A stretch of 64,000 nt of DNA, taken from assembly GCF_009296025.1 (NCBI RefSeq), contig NZ_CP045178.1:620001-684000 (forward strand). The letters are read 5' to 3'. Shown here one piece after another: positions 33,090 through 41,430 of this stretch. The stretch's first letter is position 1, and every line of letters starts with the position of its first letter. The notes below the pieces were generated by a model that was not told where the DNA came from, made no database searches, and saw only the letters and a program-made list of their open reading frames with translations. Origin of the DNA: Streptomyces tsukubensis. GTDB lineage: Bacteria > Actinomycetota > Actinomycetes > Streptomycetales > Streptomycetaceae. A program made the translations under genes and the position numbers.

Positions 33090-33310
33090 TCACTCCTGCG
33101 CCTGCACCCGGGTCCGCGGATTCTCCGGATGGACGCGCATGGCGGCGCCCGCCTCGGCAGGGACTCCCGCGCGGAAGGCGTCGAGGATCGCGGCGTGCTC
33201 GGCGGCGCTCTCCCGCGCGTCGCTGATCACATGGTCGCTCAAGGCGCGGTCACGCTGCGTGTAGCCGTTGAAGGAGTTGAAGGCCTGTTCGAGGAGGCCC
33301 TCGTCTGCCC
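33090..33310 (-). pseudogene. GntR-family regulator relic (end of FCD domain)
   Basis: The minus-strand frame ends with FNSFNGYTQRDRALSDHVIS, ESAAEHAAILDAFRAGVPAE, AGAAMRVHPENPR, which is the last part of an FCD ligand-binding domain of a GntR-type regulator. The DNA-binding part and most of the FCD domain are absent; the chitinase promoter region occupies the place where they should be. Left over from a deletion or rearrangement. Confidence 0.6.
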
Positions 33311-33371
33311 GGCCGCAGGCGCGTTCCGCGGGACCGGCGGGCCGCCCCACTCACCGGCCGGCCCGCGAAAT

Positions 33372-33449
33372 TGGTCCAGTCCTCCGCATCAGCGGTGGAC
33401 AGGCGGTGGACAGGTGGCCGTGCCATCTTTCCCGGAATTGGTCTAGTCC
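33372..33449 (+). promoter_or_regulatory. Chitinase-type direct repeats / DasR-like sites
   Basis: TGGTCCAGTCCT at 33372 and TGGTCTAGTCCC at 33439 resemble the 12-bp direct repeats of Streptomyces chitinase promoters and the DasR site core TGGTCTAGACCA. They lie 188 and 121 nt before the GH18 start. Spacing between repeat starts is 67 nt. Confidence 0.75.
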
Positions 33450-33559
33450 CTTCTTGGTTCAGGCCATTGACATGTCTCCGACCACAGGGATATCCCATAC
33501 CCAACACCGCTGCGCACCACGGGATTTGGCGGGCCACCCACCTCACACCTTGGACTCAT

Positions 33560-35083
33560 ATGAGACGCATGCGCTCTCTCCGTTCGGTCCTCACCGCAAC
33601 CGTCACCGCCATCGCGGCAGCGGGCCTGGCCGCCACCGGCGCCGGCTCCGCCCAGGCGGCGTCACCACTTCCCGCCCGGGTCTTCGCGCCCTACTTCGAG
33701 TCGTGGACGGGTGAGAGCCCCGCCGCCCTCGCGGACCAGTCCGGCGCCCGACACCTGACGATGGCGTTCCTCCAGACGGCCTCCGCCGGGTCCTGCACGC
33801 CGTACTGGAACGGGGACACAGGGTCCCCCGTCTCGTCGGCCACCTTCGGCAGCGACATCAAGAAGATCCAGGCCAACGGAGGGGACGTCATCCCCTCCTT
33901 CGGCGGGTACACCGCGGACACCACCGGCACCGAGATCGCCGACAGCTGCGGGGACGTCGACCAGATCGCCGCCGCGTACGAGAAGGTCATCACCACCTAC
34001 GACGTCGCCAGGCTCGACATGGACATCGAGGTCGACTCGCTCGACAACTCCGCCGGCGTCGACCGGCGCAACAAGGCGATCAAGAAGGTCCAGGACTGGG
34101 CCGCGGCCTCCGGGCGCAAGGTCGAGATCTCCTACACGCTGCCGACGACCACCACAGGTCTCGCCTCCAGCGGACTCGCCGTACTGAAGAACGCGGTGAC
34201 CAACGGCGCACGGGTCGACGTCGCCAACATCATGACGTTCGACTACTACGACAACGCCACGCACAACATGGCCAACGACACCCAGACCGCGGCCACGGGC
34301 CTCTACAACCAGCTCGCCAAGCTCTACCCGAGCAAGAGCGCGGCCCAGCTGTGGGGCATGATCGGCGTCACCGAGATGCCGGGCGTCGACGACTTCGGCC
34401 CCGCGGAGACCTTCACCCTCGCCAACGCGAAGCAGGTGTACTCCTGGGCCGTCTCCAAGGGCATCAACACCCTCTCCTTCTGGGCGCTCCAGCGTGACAA
34501 CGGAAGCTGCCCCGGTGGGGCCGCCGCGGACAACTGCTCCGGCATCCAGCAGAACACCTGGGACTTCACGCACGTCTTCGCGCCGTTCACGAGCGGCACC
34601 ACGGCCCCGGCCGACGACTTCTCGGTGACCGCCTCCCCCGCCTCGGGGTCGGTGGCCGCGGGCAAGTCGGCCACCACCGCGGTGAAGACCGCCGTCACTG
34701 CGGGCGAGGCACAGACGCTTCAGCTCACCGTCGACGGCGCCCCCAAGGGGGTCACCGCCTCCCTCAGCCCCACCTCGCTGAAGGCGGGCGCCTCCGCCAC
34801 ACTGACCCTGGACACGACCTCGGCAGCGGCATCGGGCACCTATGACATCAACGTCACCGCGCAGAGCCCGAGCGGCAGCCACACCGCCACGTACTCCCTG
34901 ACCGTCACCGGCGGGAGCGGCAGCGTCTGCACGAGCACCCCGTGGGCCACCGGCTCCGTCTACACCGGCGGCCAGCAGGTCTCGTACGAGGGCCACAACT
35001 GGAAGGCCAAGTGGTGGACGACGGGCGAGGAGCCCGGCACCACCGGCGAGTGGGGCGTCTGGCAGGACCTCGGTCCCTGCTGA
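33560..35083 (+). CDS. Secreted chitinase, GH18, with C-terminal carbohydrate-binding module
   Basis: 507-aa exported chitinase. Signal peptide about 1-33 (Arg-rich start, GSAQA cleavage). The GH18 domain covers about 36-355 with SFGGYTADTTG and the catalytic motif LDMDIE, Glu157 as acid. The middle domain (about 365-455, Ser/Thr/Ala-rich, SVTASPASGSVAAGKSATTA) is an Ig-like linker. The end (about 460-507, WATGSVYTGGQQVSYEGHNW, AKWWTTGEEPG) is a CBM5/12-type chitin-binding module. ATG at 33560. The promoter carries two chitin-regulon repeats. Belongs with the AA10 and GH19 genes at 59.5-60.9 kb. Confidence 0.95.
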   Translation: MRRMRSLRSVLTATVTAIAAAGLAATGAGSAQAASPLPARVFAPYFESWTGESPAALADQSGARHLTMAFLQTASAGSCTPYWNGDTGSPVSSATFGSDIKKIQANGGDVIPSFGGYTADTTGTEIADSCGDVDQIAAAYEKVITTYDVARLDMDIEVDSLDNSAGVDRRNKAIKKVQDWAAASGRKVEISYTLPTTTTGLASSGLAVLKNAVTNGARVDVANIMTFDYYDNATHNMANDTQTAATGLYNQLAKLYPSKSAAQLWGMIGVTEMPGVDDFGPAETFTLANAKQVYSWAVSKGINTLSFWALQRDNGSCPGGAAADNCSGIQQNTWDFTHVFAPFTSGTTAPADDFSVTASPASGSVAAGKSATTAVKTAVTAGEAQTLQLTVDGAPKGVTASLSPTSLKAGASATLTLDTTSAAASGTYDINVTAQSPSGSHTATYSLTVTGGSGSVCTSTPWATGSVYTGGQQVSYEGHNWKAKWWTTGEEPGTTGEWGVWQDLGPC

Positions 35084-35099
35084 TTCGACCACCTCCCCC

Positions 35100-35136
35100 G
35101 CGGTGGTGCCCGGAGTCCCCCGCCGGGCACCACCGC
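35100..35136 (+). terminator. Terminator hairpin after GH18 chitinase
   Basis: GCGGTGGTGCCCGG (35100-35113) pairs perfectly over 14 bp with CCGGGCACCACCGC (35123-35136), loop 9 nt, 16 nt after the stop. Confidence 0.8.
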
Positions 35137-35168
35137 CCCCGTGAACCGGCCCCACCAATCCGTACCCC

Positions 35169-35234
35169 GGCGCCACCGTCCCCGCGTCCTGGCGCCACCG
35201 TCCCCGCGTCCCGGCGCCACCGTCCCCGCACCCC
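35169..35234. repeat. 22-bp tandem repeat, three units
   Basis: GGCGCCACCGTCCCCGCGTC plus two bases, repeated at 35169, 35191 and 35213 with small changes in the last unit. Lies between the chitinase terminator and the end of paaK. Confidence 0.85.
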
Positions 35235-35282
35235 GCACGGGCAGGGACGGCTCGGGGTGTTCGGGGCACCGGCGTGCGTGGC

Positions 35283-36695
35283 TCAGTGCCGCTCGTCCAC
35301 GATCCTGCGGATCTTGCCGACCGAGCGCTCCAGGGTCTCCACATCCACGATCTCCACACCGGCGCTGACCCCGATGGTGTCCTTGACCGCCTTCGCGACG
35401 GCGTCCTCGGCCGCGTTCCGTTCGCCGGCGGAGGCGCCCGGCCTGGCCTCCGCACGGATCGTCAGATGGTCGAGGCGTCCCCGTCTGGTCAGTCTGAGCT
35501 GGAAGTGCGGGGCGAGCGCGGGGGTCCGCAGCACGATCTCCTCGATCTGGCTGGGGAAGAGGTTCACCCCACGCAGGATGACCATGTCGTCACAGCGGCC
35601 CGTCACCTTCTCCATGCGCCGCATACCTGGCCGCGCGGTGCCCGGCAGCAGCCTGGTGAGGTCACGGGTGCGGTAGCGGATGACGGGCAGGGCCTCCTTG
35701 GTCAGGGAGGTGAGGGCCAGTTCACCGCTCTCGCCGTCGGCCAGTACGTCATCGGTCACCGGGTCGACCACCTCGGGCAGGAAGTGGTCCTCCCAGATGT
35801 GCAGACCGTCCTTGGTGTCGACGCACTCCTGTGCCACCCCCGGCCCCATGACCTCGGAGAGTCCGTAGATGTCGACCGCGTGGATGTCCATGCGGTCCTC
35901 GATCTCCCTGCGCATCTCCTCCGTCCACGGCTCGGCACCGAAGACGCCCACGCGCAGCGCGGTGGAGCGCGGATCGACGCCCTGGCGCTCGAACTCGTCC
36001 AGCAGGGTGAGCAGATACGACGGCGTCACCATGATGATGTCGGGCTCGAAGTCCTGGATGAGCTGAACCTGGCGTGCGGTCATGCCGCCCGAGGCGGGAA
36101 TGACGGTGCAGCCCGCACGCTCGGCTCCGTAGTGCGCGCCGAGGCCGCCGGTGAACAGCCCGTAGCCATAGGCGACATGCACCCTGTCGCCCCGTCGCGC
36201 ACCGGCCGCCCGCAGCGAACGCGCTATCAGGTCGGCCCAGTTCGACAGATCGCCCTCGGTGTACCCGACGACGGTGGGGCGGCCCGTGGTGCCGCTCGAC
36301 GCGTGGATGCGGCGGATCTCGCCGCGCGGTACCGCGAACATCCCGAACGGGTAGCTCTCCCGCAGGTCCGCCTTGGTCGTGAAGGGGAATCGGGCGAGGT
36401 CTTCGAGGGCCCGGCAGTCGTCCGGGGTGACGCCGGCCGCGTCGAATTTGCGGCGGTACAGGGGGACGTTCTCGTAGGCGTGGCGCAAAGTCCACCGCAG
36501 GCGTCGGAGCTGGAGTTCACGTATCTCCGCACGGGTCAGGAGTTCCGCGGAATCCTTCAGCCCGTCCGGCAGTGGTTCGCCCGCACGGGGCCGGGGTCGC
36601 CGCGCACGGAGCTGCCGCGGGCCGTCGCCGCCGCCACGTCCGGTAAGCGGCTCGTCGGGCCTGGACTCCGCCGCGCCGGGCTCCATGTTGTTCAC
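35283..36695 (-). CDS. paaK: Phenylacetate-CoA ligase PaaK
   Basis: 470-aa AMP-forming ligase converting phenylacetate to phenylacetyl-CoA, the first step of the paa pathway. Seen: YENVPLYRRKFDAAGVTPDD, LARFPFTTKADLRESYPFGM, the ATP loop HASSGTTGRPTVVGYT, FGAEPWTEEMRREIEDRM, YGLSEVMGPGVAQEC, GRCDDMVILRGVNLFPSQIE and the Lys in the ending SVGKIRRIVDERH. The first 40 residues are an extra Arg/Pro-rich tail. Overlaps paaI upstream by 4 nt. Divergent from the paaJ operon. Confidence 0.95.
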   Translation of the reverse strand: MNNMEPGAAESRPDEPLTGRGGGDGPRQLRARRPRPRAGEPLPDGLKDSAELLTRAEIRELQLRRLRWTLRHAYENVPLYRRKFDAAGVTPDDCRALEDLARFPFTTKADLRESYPFGMFAVPRGEIRRIHASSGTTGRPTVVGYTEGDLSNWADLIARSLRAAGARRGDRVHVAYGYGLFTGGLGAHYGAERAGCTVIPASGGMTARQVQLIQDFEPDIIMVTPSYLLTLLDEFERQGVDPRSTALRVGVFGAEPWTEEMRREIEDRMDIHAVDIYGLSEVMGPGVAQECVDTKDGLHIWEDHFLPEVVDPVTDDVLADGESGELALTSLTKEALPVIRYRTRDLTRLLPGTARPGMRRMEKVTGRCDDMVILRGVNLFPSQIEEIVLRTPALAPHFQLRLTRRGRLDHLTIRAEARPGASAGERNAAEDAVAKAVKDTIGVSAGVEIVDVETLERSVGKIRRIVDERH

Positions 36696-37330
36696 GCGCG
36701 TGTCTCCACACCTTCCCTGTCCGCCCCGTCCTTGTCCGCACCTTCCGTGTCCGCCCTGAGAGCCCGACTGCGGCCGCGGAACTCCACCACCACGTGGCCG
36801 TCCCGCTCGATCCGTACGTCGTAGAGACCGCTGCGGCCGTAGCGGACGCGCTCCCGCGCGACGGCGACAAGGACATCGCCCTCGAAGGCGGGTGCCACGA
36901 AGTCGACATCGGCTCCCGCGGCGACCGTCACCGGGCCACGGCTGTTGCAGGCGCAGGCGAAGGCCGTGTCCGCCAGGGTGAAGAGGAAGCCCCCGTGGGC
37001 CGTGCCGTGGCCGTTGAGCATGGCGGCGGTGACGGTCATCCGTACGCGCGCGGCGCCGTCCCCCGACGCCAGCAGTTCCATGCCAAGACCCCGTGAGGCC
37101 GTGTCGGCCGCGAACATCGCACCCACCGGATCGGTGGTCCCCGTCGGGACGGCATCCGTGGTCCTGGTCGGATCGGCGTGCGTCGTCCGCATCGGAACCC
37201 CGCCCGAGGTCCCCGTCGGGCCCCCGTCCGTGGCTCCCGCGGGAACACGGCCCGTCCCGGCACGCGCGTCGCCCGTCCCGGCACTCGGTTTGTCCGCCGT
37301 GTCCGCCTTCGTGTCACTACCACGGCTCAT
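36692..37330 (-). CDS. paaI: Phenylacetic-acid-pathway thioesterase PaaI with repeat-rich N-terminal extension
   Basis: 212-aa hot-dog-fold thioesterase that hydrolyses stalled CoA thioesters of the pathway. The domain covers about residues 68-200: MTVTAAMLNGHGTAHGGFLF, TLADTAFACACNS, ADVDFVAPAFEGDVLVA and YDVRIERDGHVVVEFRGRS. Before it lie about 60 Thr/Gly/Pro-rich residues with five 8-residue units (PAGATDGG, PTGTSGGV, PMRTTHAD, PTRTTDAV, PTGTTDPV). Start ATG 37330 includes the repeats; an internal Met just before FAADTASRG would give a normal-length protein. First gene of the leftward paaI-paaK unit. Confidence 0.87.
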   Translation of the reverse strand: MSRGSDTKADTADKPSAGTGDARAGTGRVPAGATDGGPTGTSGGVPMRTTHADPTRTTDAVPTGTTDPVGAMFAADTASRGLGMELLASGDGAARVRMTVTAAMLNGHGTAHGGFLFTLADTAFACACNSRGPVTVAAGADVDFVAPAFEGDVLVAVARERVRYGRSGLYDVRIERDGHVVVEFRGRSRALRADTEGADKDGADREGVETRA

Positions 37331-37356
37331 ATGGCGACCACCACCCTTGCTGCCCG

Positions 37357-37370
37357 ACCGAACATTCGGT
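37357..37370. promoter_or_regulatory. Palindromic operator-like site, paa box 1
   Basis: ACCGAACATTCGGT is a perfect 14-bp palindrome between divergent paaI and paaJ. It resembles the TetR-type PaaR operator (ACCG-N2-CG-N2-CGGT core, from memory) and matches box 2 at 40044. Confidence 0.65.
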
Positions 37371-37518
37371 TAGCTTTCGACCGGCTCAGTAATTCAGCAT
37401 CCGATCTACCTGTCAAGGGGTTCCATGCGTACGTCCGCTTCGCCCGGTCCTGGGCTTCGCACAGCCCCCGCCACCGAGCTCCGGTCCCGCCTGCCCCGCC
37501 ACCCCCAGGAGGCCGCCC

Positions 37519-38730
37519 GTGTCTGACGAGGTCTATCTGATCGACGGGGCCAGGACCCCGCAGGGCCGCTACGGCGGCGCCCTCGCCTCCGTACGCCCCG
37601 ACGACCTGGCCGCGCTCGTGGTGGGCGAGGCCGTGCGGCGCGCCGGCGTGGAGCCGGGCTCTGTCGACGAGGTGATCCTCGGAGCGGCCAATCAGTCCGG
37701 TGAGGACAACCGGGACGTGGCGCGCATGGCCGTACTCCTGGCCGGGCTGCCCCACACGGTCCCTGGTTACACCGTGAACCGGTTGTGCGCCTCGGGTCTG
37801 ACCGCGGTGGCCGGGGCCGCCCAGGCGATCAGGGCGGGCGAGGCGGAGATCGTGGTCGCCGGCGGTGTCGAGTCGATGACCCGCGCGCCCTGGGTCATGG
37901 CCAAGCCCGGCACTCCGTGGGCCAAGCCGGGAGAGATCCACGACACCTCACTCGGCTGGCGGTTCACCAACCCGCGCTTCGCCGCGGCGGACCGCGCGGC
38001 AGGCGACGGGCACGGCCGGACGACGCTGAGCATGGGCGAGACCGCCGAGGAGGTCGCCGCGCTCGACGGCATCGGCAGGGACCGCTCCGACGCCTTCGCG
38101 CTCCGCAGCCATCAGCGGGCCGTCGCGGCCCAGGCCGCGGGGAGGTTCGACCGCGAGATCGTGCCGGTCCCCGTCAAGGAGGGCGACGTCACCAGGGACG
38201 AGGGGCCCCGGCCCGCCACGACGCTGGAGAAGCTGGGCAAGCTGCGCACGGTCTTCAAGGCGGACGGCATCGTGACGGCGGGTTCCTCCTCGCCGCTCTC
38301 CGACGGCGCCTCCGCGCTGGTCGTGGCGGGCGCCGAGGCCGTCGAGCGGCACGGCCTCACACCAAGGGCGAGGATCGTCACCTCGGCGTCCGCCGGGGTG
38401 GAGCCGAGTCTGATGGGGCTCGGGCCGGTACCGGCCACCAGGAAGGCGCTCGACCGGGCCGGCTGGGCCGTCTCCGATCTGGACGCCGTCGAGCTGAACG
38501 AGGCGTTCGCCGCGCAGGCCCTGGCCGTGACCGGGCGACTGGGGCTCGACGAGGAACGGGTCAACGCGGACGGCGGGGCCATCGCCCTCGGTCACCCCCT
38601 GGGCTCCTCGGGTTCACGGATCCTGCTGACGCTGCTCGGCCGGATGGAACGGGAGGACGCGAGGCGCGGCCTCGCCACTCTCTGTGTCGGGGTCGGGCAG
38701 GGCATGGCGATGCTGGTGGAGCGGGTATGA
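37519..38730 (+). CDS. paaJ: Acetyl-CoA acyltransferase (thiolase), PaaJ-like
   Basis: 403-aa thiolase. In the phenylacetate pathway this step cleaves 3-oxoadipyl-CoA (and the dehydroadipyl analogue) with CoA. Seen: the N-terminal LIDGARTPQGRYGGALASVR, catalytic Cys in VNRLCASGLTAVAGAAQAIR, GGVESMTRAPWVMAKP, NEAFAAQALAV, and the active His and second Cys in GGAIALGHPLGSSGSRILL and LATLCVGVGQGMAM. Its stop overlaps (ATGA) the start of a small repeat ORF. A generic acetyl-CoA acetyltransferase is the alternative; context favours PaaJ. Confidence 0.87.
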   Translation: MSDEVYLIDGARTPQGRYGGALASVRPDDLAALVVGEAVRRAGVEPGSVDEVILGAANQSGEDNRDVARMAVLLAGLPHTVPGYTVNRLCASGLTAVAGAAQAIRAGEAEIVVAGGVESMTRAPWVMAKPGTPWAKPGEIHDTSLGWRFTNPRFAAADRAAGDGHGRTTLSMGETAEEVAALDGIGRDRSDAFALRSHQRAVAAQAAGRFDREIVPVPVKEGDVTRDEGPRPATTLEKLGKLRTVFKADGIVTAGSSSPLSDGASALVVAGAEAVERHGLTPRARIVTSASAGVEPSLMGLGPVPATRKALDRAGWAVSDLDAVELNEAFAAQALAVTGRLGLDEERVNADGGAIALGHPLGSSGSRILLTLLGRMEREDARRGLATLCVGVGQGMAMLVERV

Positions 38731-39065
38731 GCGGCCCCACCGGGACGGCCGCCCCGACCGGCCCCCGCGTAGCCGTACGAGACGCGGGGCGCCAAGGCTC
38801 GGGGCGCCCGGACTCAGGGCGCCGAGGCTCGGGACGTCGCCACCCGGGCCCCCGACATCCAGGATCTCGACACCCAGGGCTTCGGCCCCCAGGGCTTCGG
38901 CCCCCAGGACCCCGACATCCAGGACTTCGGCGCGCGGAACACCGACCAGAGGTGCCGGGCAGCGGCTGTCCGGCACCAGAGGTGACGGATTTCCCGGCGC
39001 GGAAGCGACAGCGGGGCGTCCCCACGGGGAAGAGCACAGGTGAGCGGATGGAGGCCAGGGCATGA
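38727..39065 (+). CDS. Pro/Arg/Gly-rich repeat ORF coupled between paaJ and paaH
   Basis: 112-residue frame whose ATG overlaps the paaJ stop and whose TGA overlaps the paaH ATG, both as ATGA. The centre has a five-residue repeat (RHPGP, RHPGS, RHPGL, RPPGL, RPPGP, RHPGL) encoded by a 15-bp minisatellite. No known domain, no membrane segment. It may be a real small protein, or it may simply keep ribosomes moving across a repeat expansion so that paaH stays coupled. The perfect double overlap is hard to get by chance in a 330-nt spacer. Confidence 0.45.
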   Translation: MSGPTGTAAPTGPRVAVRDAGRQGSGRPDSGRRGSGRRHPGPRHPGSRHPGLRPPGLRPPGPRHPGLRRAEHRPEVPGSGCPAPEVTDFPARKRQRGVPTGKSTGERMEARA

Positions 39066-39925
39066 GCACAGCCGTACCTGAGCGGGTCGGGGTGATCGGC
39101 GGAGGCCGGATGGGGGCGGGCATCGCGCAGTCCTTCGCCACGGCAGGCGCTGAGGTCGTCGTGGTCGAGCAGGACCCCGCGGCGGCCGAGAAGGTCCGTG
39201 AGCGCGTGGCGGACTCACTCCGGCGGGCGGCTGCGCGCGGTCTGCTGCCCGAGCCGCCCGACAGGATCCTCGCCAGGCTCTCCTTCGCCCACGAGATCTC
39301 CGCCCTCACCCTCATGGGCGGCGTCGAGCTGGTGGTGGAGGCCGTGCCGGAGAGCGCGGCGCTGAAGGCCGGGGTGCTCGCGACGGCCGAGGCGGCGGTC
39401 GGTGCGGACACGGTGCTCGCCACCAACACCAGCTCGCTCTCGGTGACCGAGCTCGCGGCCGTACTGAAACGCCCTGAACGCTTCCTCGGCATGCACTTCT
39501 TCAATCCGGTGCCGGCCTCCGCACTGGTCGAACTGGTCGTGACGGCCGGCACGGACCGCGCCTCGGTCGAGCGGGCACTGGCCTGGACCGCGGGGCTCGG
39601 CAAGAAGGACGTGGTGGTCAAGGACTCCCCCGGCTTCGCGAGCAGCCGACTTGGGGTGGCCCTCGGCCTTGAGGCGATCCGGATGACAGAGGAGGGCGTC
39701 GCGGAGCCCGAGGCCATCGACGACGCGATGCGACTCGGCTACAAGCACCCCATGGGGCCGCTGCGCCTGACCGACCTCGTCGGTCTCGACGTGCGGCTCG
39801 CCATCGCCGAGCACCTGCACGCCACGCTCGGCGAGCGCTTCGCCCCGCCCGAGCTGCTGCGAGAGAAGGTGGCCCGCGGTGAACTGGGGCGCTCCACGGG
39901 CCAGGGGTTCTACACATGGGAGTGA
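39062..39925 (+). CDS. paaH: 3-hydroxyacyl-CoA dehydrogenase PaaH
   Basis: 287-aa NAD-dependent dehydrogenase that oxidises 3-hydroxyadipyl-CoA to 3-oxoadipyl-CoA before the PaaJ thiolase step. Rossmann loop VGVIGGGRMGAGIAQSFATA, then ADTVLATNTSSLSVTELAAV, the catalytic His in RFLGMHFFNPVPASALVELV, VKDSPGFASSRLGVALGLEA and the C-terminal MGPLRLTDLVGLDVRL. It closely resembles 3-hydroxybutyryl-CoA dehydrogenases. Translationally coupled to the upstream repeat ORF; 151 bp with an operator-like site follow before paaA. Confidence 0.9.
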   Translation: MSTAVPERVGVIGGGRMGAGIAQSFATAGAEVVVVEQDPAAAEKVRERVADSLRRAAARGLLPEPPDRILARLSFAHEISALTLMGGVELVVEAVPESAALKAGVLATAEAAVGADTVLATNTSSLSVTELAAVLKRPERFLGMHFFNPVPASALVELVVTAGTDRASVERALAWTAGLGKKDVVVKDSPGFASSRLGVALGLEAIRMTEEGVAEPEAIDDAMRLGYKHPMGPLRLTDLVGLDVRLAIAEHLHATLGERFAPPELLREKVARGELGRSTGQGFYTWE

Positions 39926-40043
39926 GCCGCGCGGGGCGCGGTGAGCCCGCTACGGACTGCGGGGCCCCCGCGGCGGGGGCCAGGGTCGGCGCGGCGCCGA
40001 ACGGCTCTTCATACACCCTGCTGGGATCTCACACCCTCCTGGG

Positions 40044-40057
40044 AACGAACGATCGGT
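40044..40057. promoter_or_regulatory. Palindromic operator-like site, paa box 2
   Basis: AACGAACGATCGGT, 20 nt before paaA, aligns with box 1: both read CGAAC-N2-TCGGTT-R-G, 12 of 15 positions identical. One half-site is imperfect. Suggests that paaABCDE has its own promoter under the same regulator. Confidence 0.6.
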
Positions 40058-40076
40058 TGGGAAAGGTTGTGACGGC

Positions 40077-41120
40077 ATGACGGGGAACGAGGCTCCCGAG
40101 GCCCGGAATCCGCGGAACAAGGCTTCGGGGCAGCACGGGGCTCCATCGCACGAGGATTCGGGGCAGCACGAGGAGACCGCACGGTCGCAGGAGCACTTCG
40201 ACAGGACCATCGCCAGGGACCAGCGGATCGAACCGCGCGACTGGATGCCCGAGGGGTACCGCAGGACGCTGGTGCGCCAGATCGCGCAGCACGCCCACTC
40301 GGAGATCATCGGTATGCAGCCGGAGGGCGACTGGATCACCCGGGCGCCGTCGCTGCGCCGCAAGGCCATCCTCTTCGCGAAGGTCCAGGACGAGGCCGGC
40401 CACGGCCTGTATCTCTACAGCGCGGCGGAGACGCTCGGGGCAGACCGCCAGGAGCTGACGGAGATGCTGATCAGCGGTCGGCAGAAGTACTCGTCGATCT
40501 TCAATTATCCGACGCCGACCTTCGCCGATGTCGGCGTCATCGGCTGGTTCGTGGACGGCGCGGCCATCTGCAACCAGGTGCCGTTGTGCCGCAGTTCGTA
40601 CGGACCGTACGCGCGGGCCATGGTCCGGGTCTGCAAGGAGGAGTCGTTCCACCAGCGGCAGGGCTACGAGCTGCTGATGACCATGGTGCGGGGCACCGAG
40701 GCCCAGCGCGCGATGGTGCAGGACGCCGTCGACCGCTGGTGGTGGCCCTCCCTGATGATGTTCGGTCCCCCCGACGACTCCTCCCCCAACTCGGAGCGCT
40801 CCATGGCCTGGAAGATCAAGCGCCACTCCAACGACGAGCTGCGCCAACGGTTCGTCGACATGACAGTGCCGCAGGCGCGCCATCTGGGGGTGACCCTGCC
40901 GGACCCGGAGCTGCGGTGGAACGAGGAGCGGGGCAGCCACGACTTCGGCACCCCCGACTACGCGGAGCTGACGCGGGTGATCTCCGGCGACGGGCCCTGC
41001 AACACCGAGCGGATCCAGCGGCGCCGCGCCGCCCACGAGGAGGGCTCCTGGGTCCGTGCGGCCGCCGCGGCGCACGCGGCGAAACACGCGGACGCGGGCC
41101 GTACGGAGATCGCCGCGTGA
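40077..41120 (+). CDS. paaA: 1,2-phenylacetyl-CoA epoxidase subunit PaaA
   Basis: 347-aa catalytic di-iron subunit of the ring-1,2-epoxidase. Iron-ligand helices carry [20 protein letters not shown] (Glu-x2-His) and [20 protein letters not shown] (Glu-x3-His), as in PaaA. Also [20 protein letters not shown] and [20 protein letters not shown]. The first 40 residues are an acidic, repeat-like extension absent from most PaaA proteins. ATG at 40077. GTGA overlap with paaB. First gene of a five-gene coupled set. Confidence 0.96.
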   Translation: MTGNEAPEARNPRNKASGQHGAPSHEDSGQHEETARSQEHFDRTIARDQRIEPRDWMPEGYRRTLVRQIAQHAHSEIIGMQPEGDWITRAPSLRRKAILFAKVQDEAGHGLYLYSAAETLGADRQELTEMLISGRQKYSSIFNYPTPTFADVGVIGWFVDGAAICNQVPLCRSSYGPYARAMVRVCKEESFHQRQGYELLMTMVRGTEAQRAMVQDAVDRWWWPSLMMFGPPDDSSPNSERSMAWKIKRHSNDELRQRFVDMTVPQARHLGVTLPDPELRWNEERGSHDFGTPDYAELTRVISGDGPCNTERIQRRRAAHEEGSWVRAAAAAHAAKHADAGRTEIAA

Positions 41121-41419
41121 GCGCCGCCGACGGGGTGCGCGACTCCTGGCCGCTGTACGAGATCTTCGTACGGGGCAAGCGCGGGCTCAACCACGTGCAC
41201 GTCGGGTCGCTGCGGGCGGCCGACAACCGGATGGCGCTGCTGAACGCGCGGGATCTGTACACCCGCCGCAACGAGGGGGTGAGCATCTGGGCGGTGCGCA
41301 GCTCGGACATCGTCGCCTCGGCCCCGGACGAGAAGGATGCGTTCTTCGAGCCGAGCGGCGACAAGGTCTACCGGCACCCGACCTTCTACGACATCCCCGA
41401 AGACGTACCGCACATCTAG
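41117..41419 (+). CDS. paaB: 1,2-phenylacetyl-CoA epoxidase subunit PaaB
   Basis: 100-aa small subunit bridging the epoxidase complex. Family blocks [40 protein letters not shown] and [16 protein letters not shown] are all present, ending [13 protein letters not shown]. Start GTG 41117 overlaps the paaA stop by 4 nt. paaC follows after 11 nt. Confidence 0.95.
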   Translation: MSAADGVRDSWPLYEIFVRGKRGLNHVHVGSLRAADNRMALLNARDLYTRRNEGVSIWAVRSSDIVASAPDEKDAFFEPSGDKVYRHPTFYDIPEDVPHI

Positions 41420-41430
41420 GAGCCCAGGGC

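Noticed and set aside
33662-35455. 597-codon minus-strand frame antisense to the GH18 chitinase
   Set aside because: Chitinase on the plus strand has signal peptide, catalytic motif and binding module; the antisense frame has none.
37785-38726. Upstream extension of the repeat ORF through the paaJ gene in another frame
   Set aside because: That part is out of frame with thiolase and lacks coding features; only the section from the ATG at 38727 is considered.
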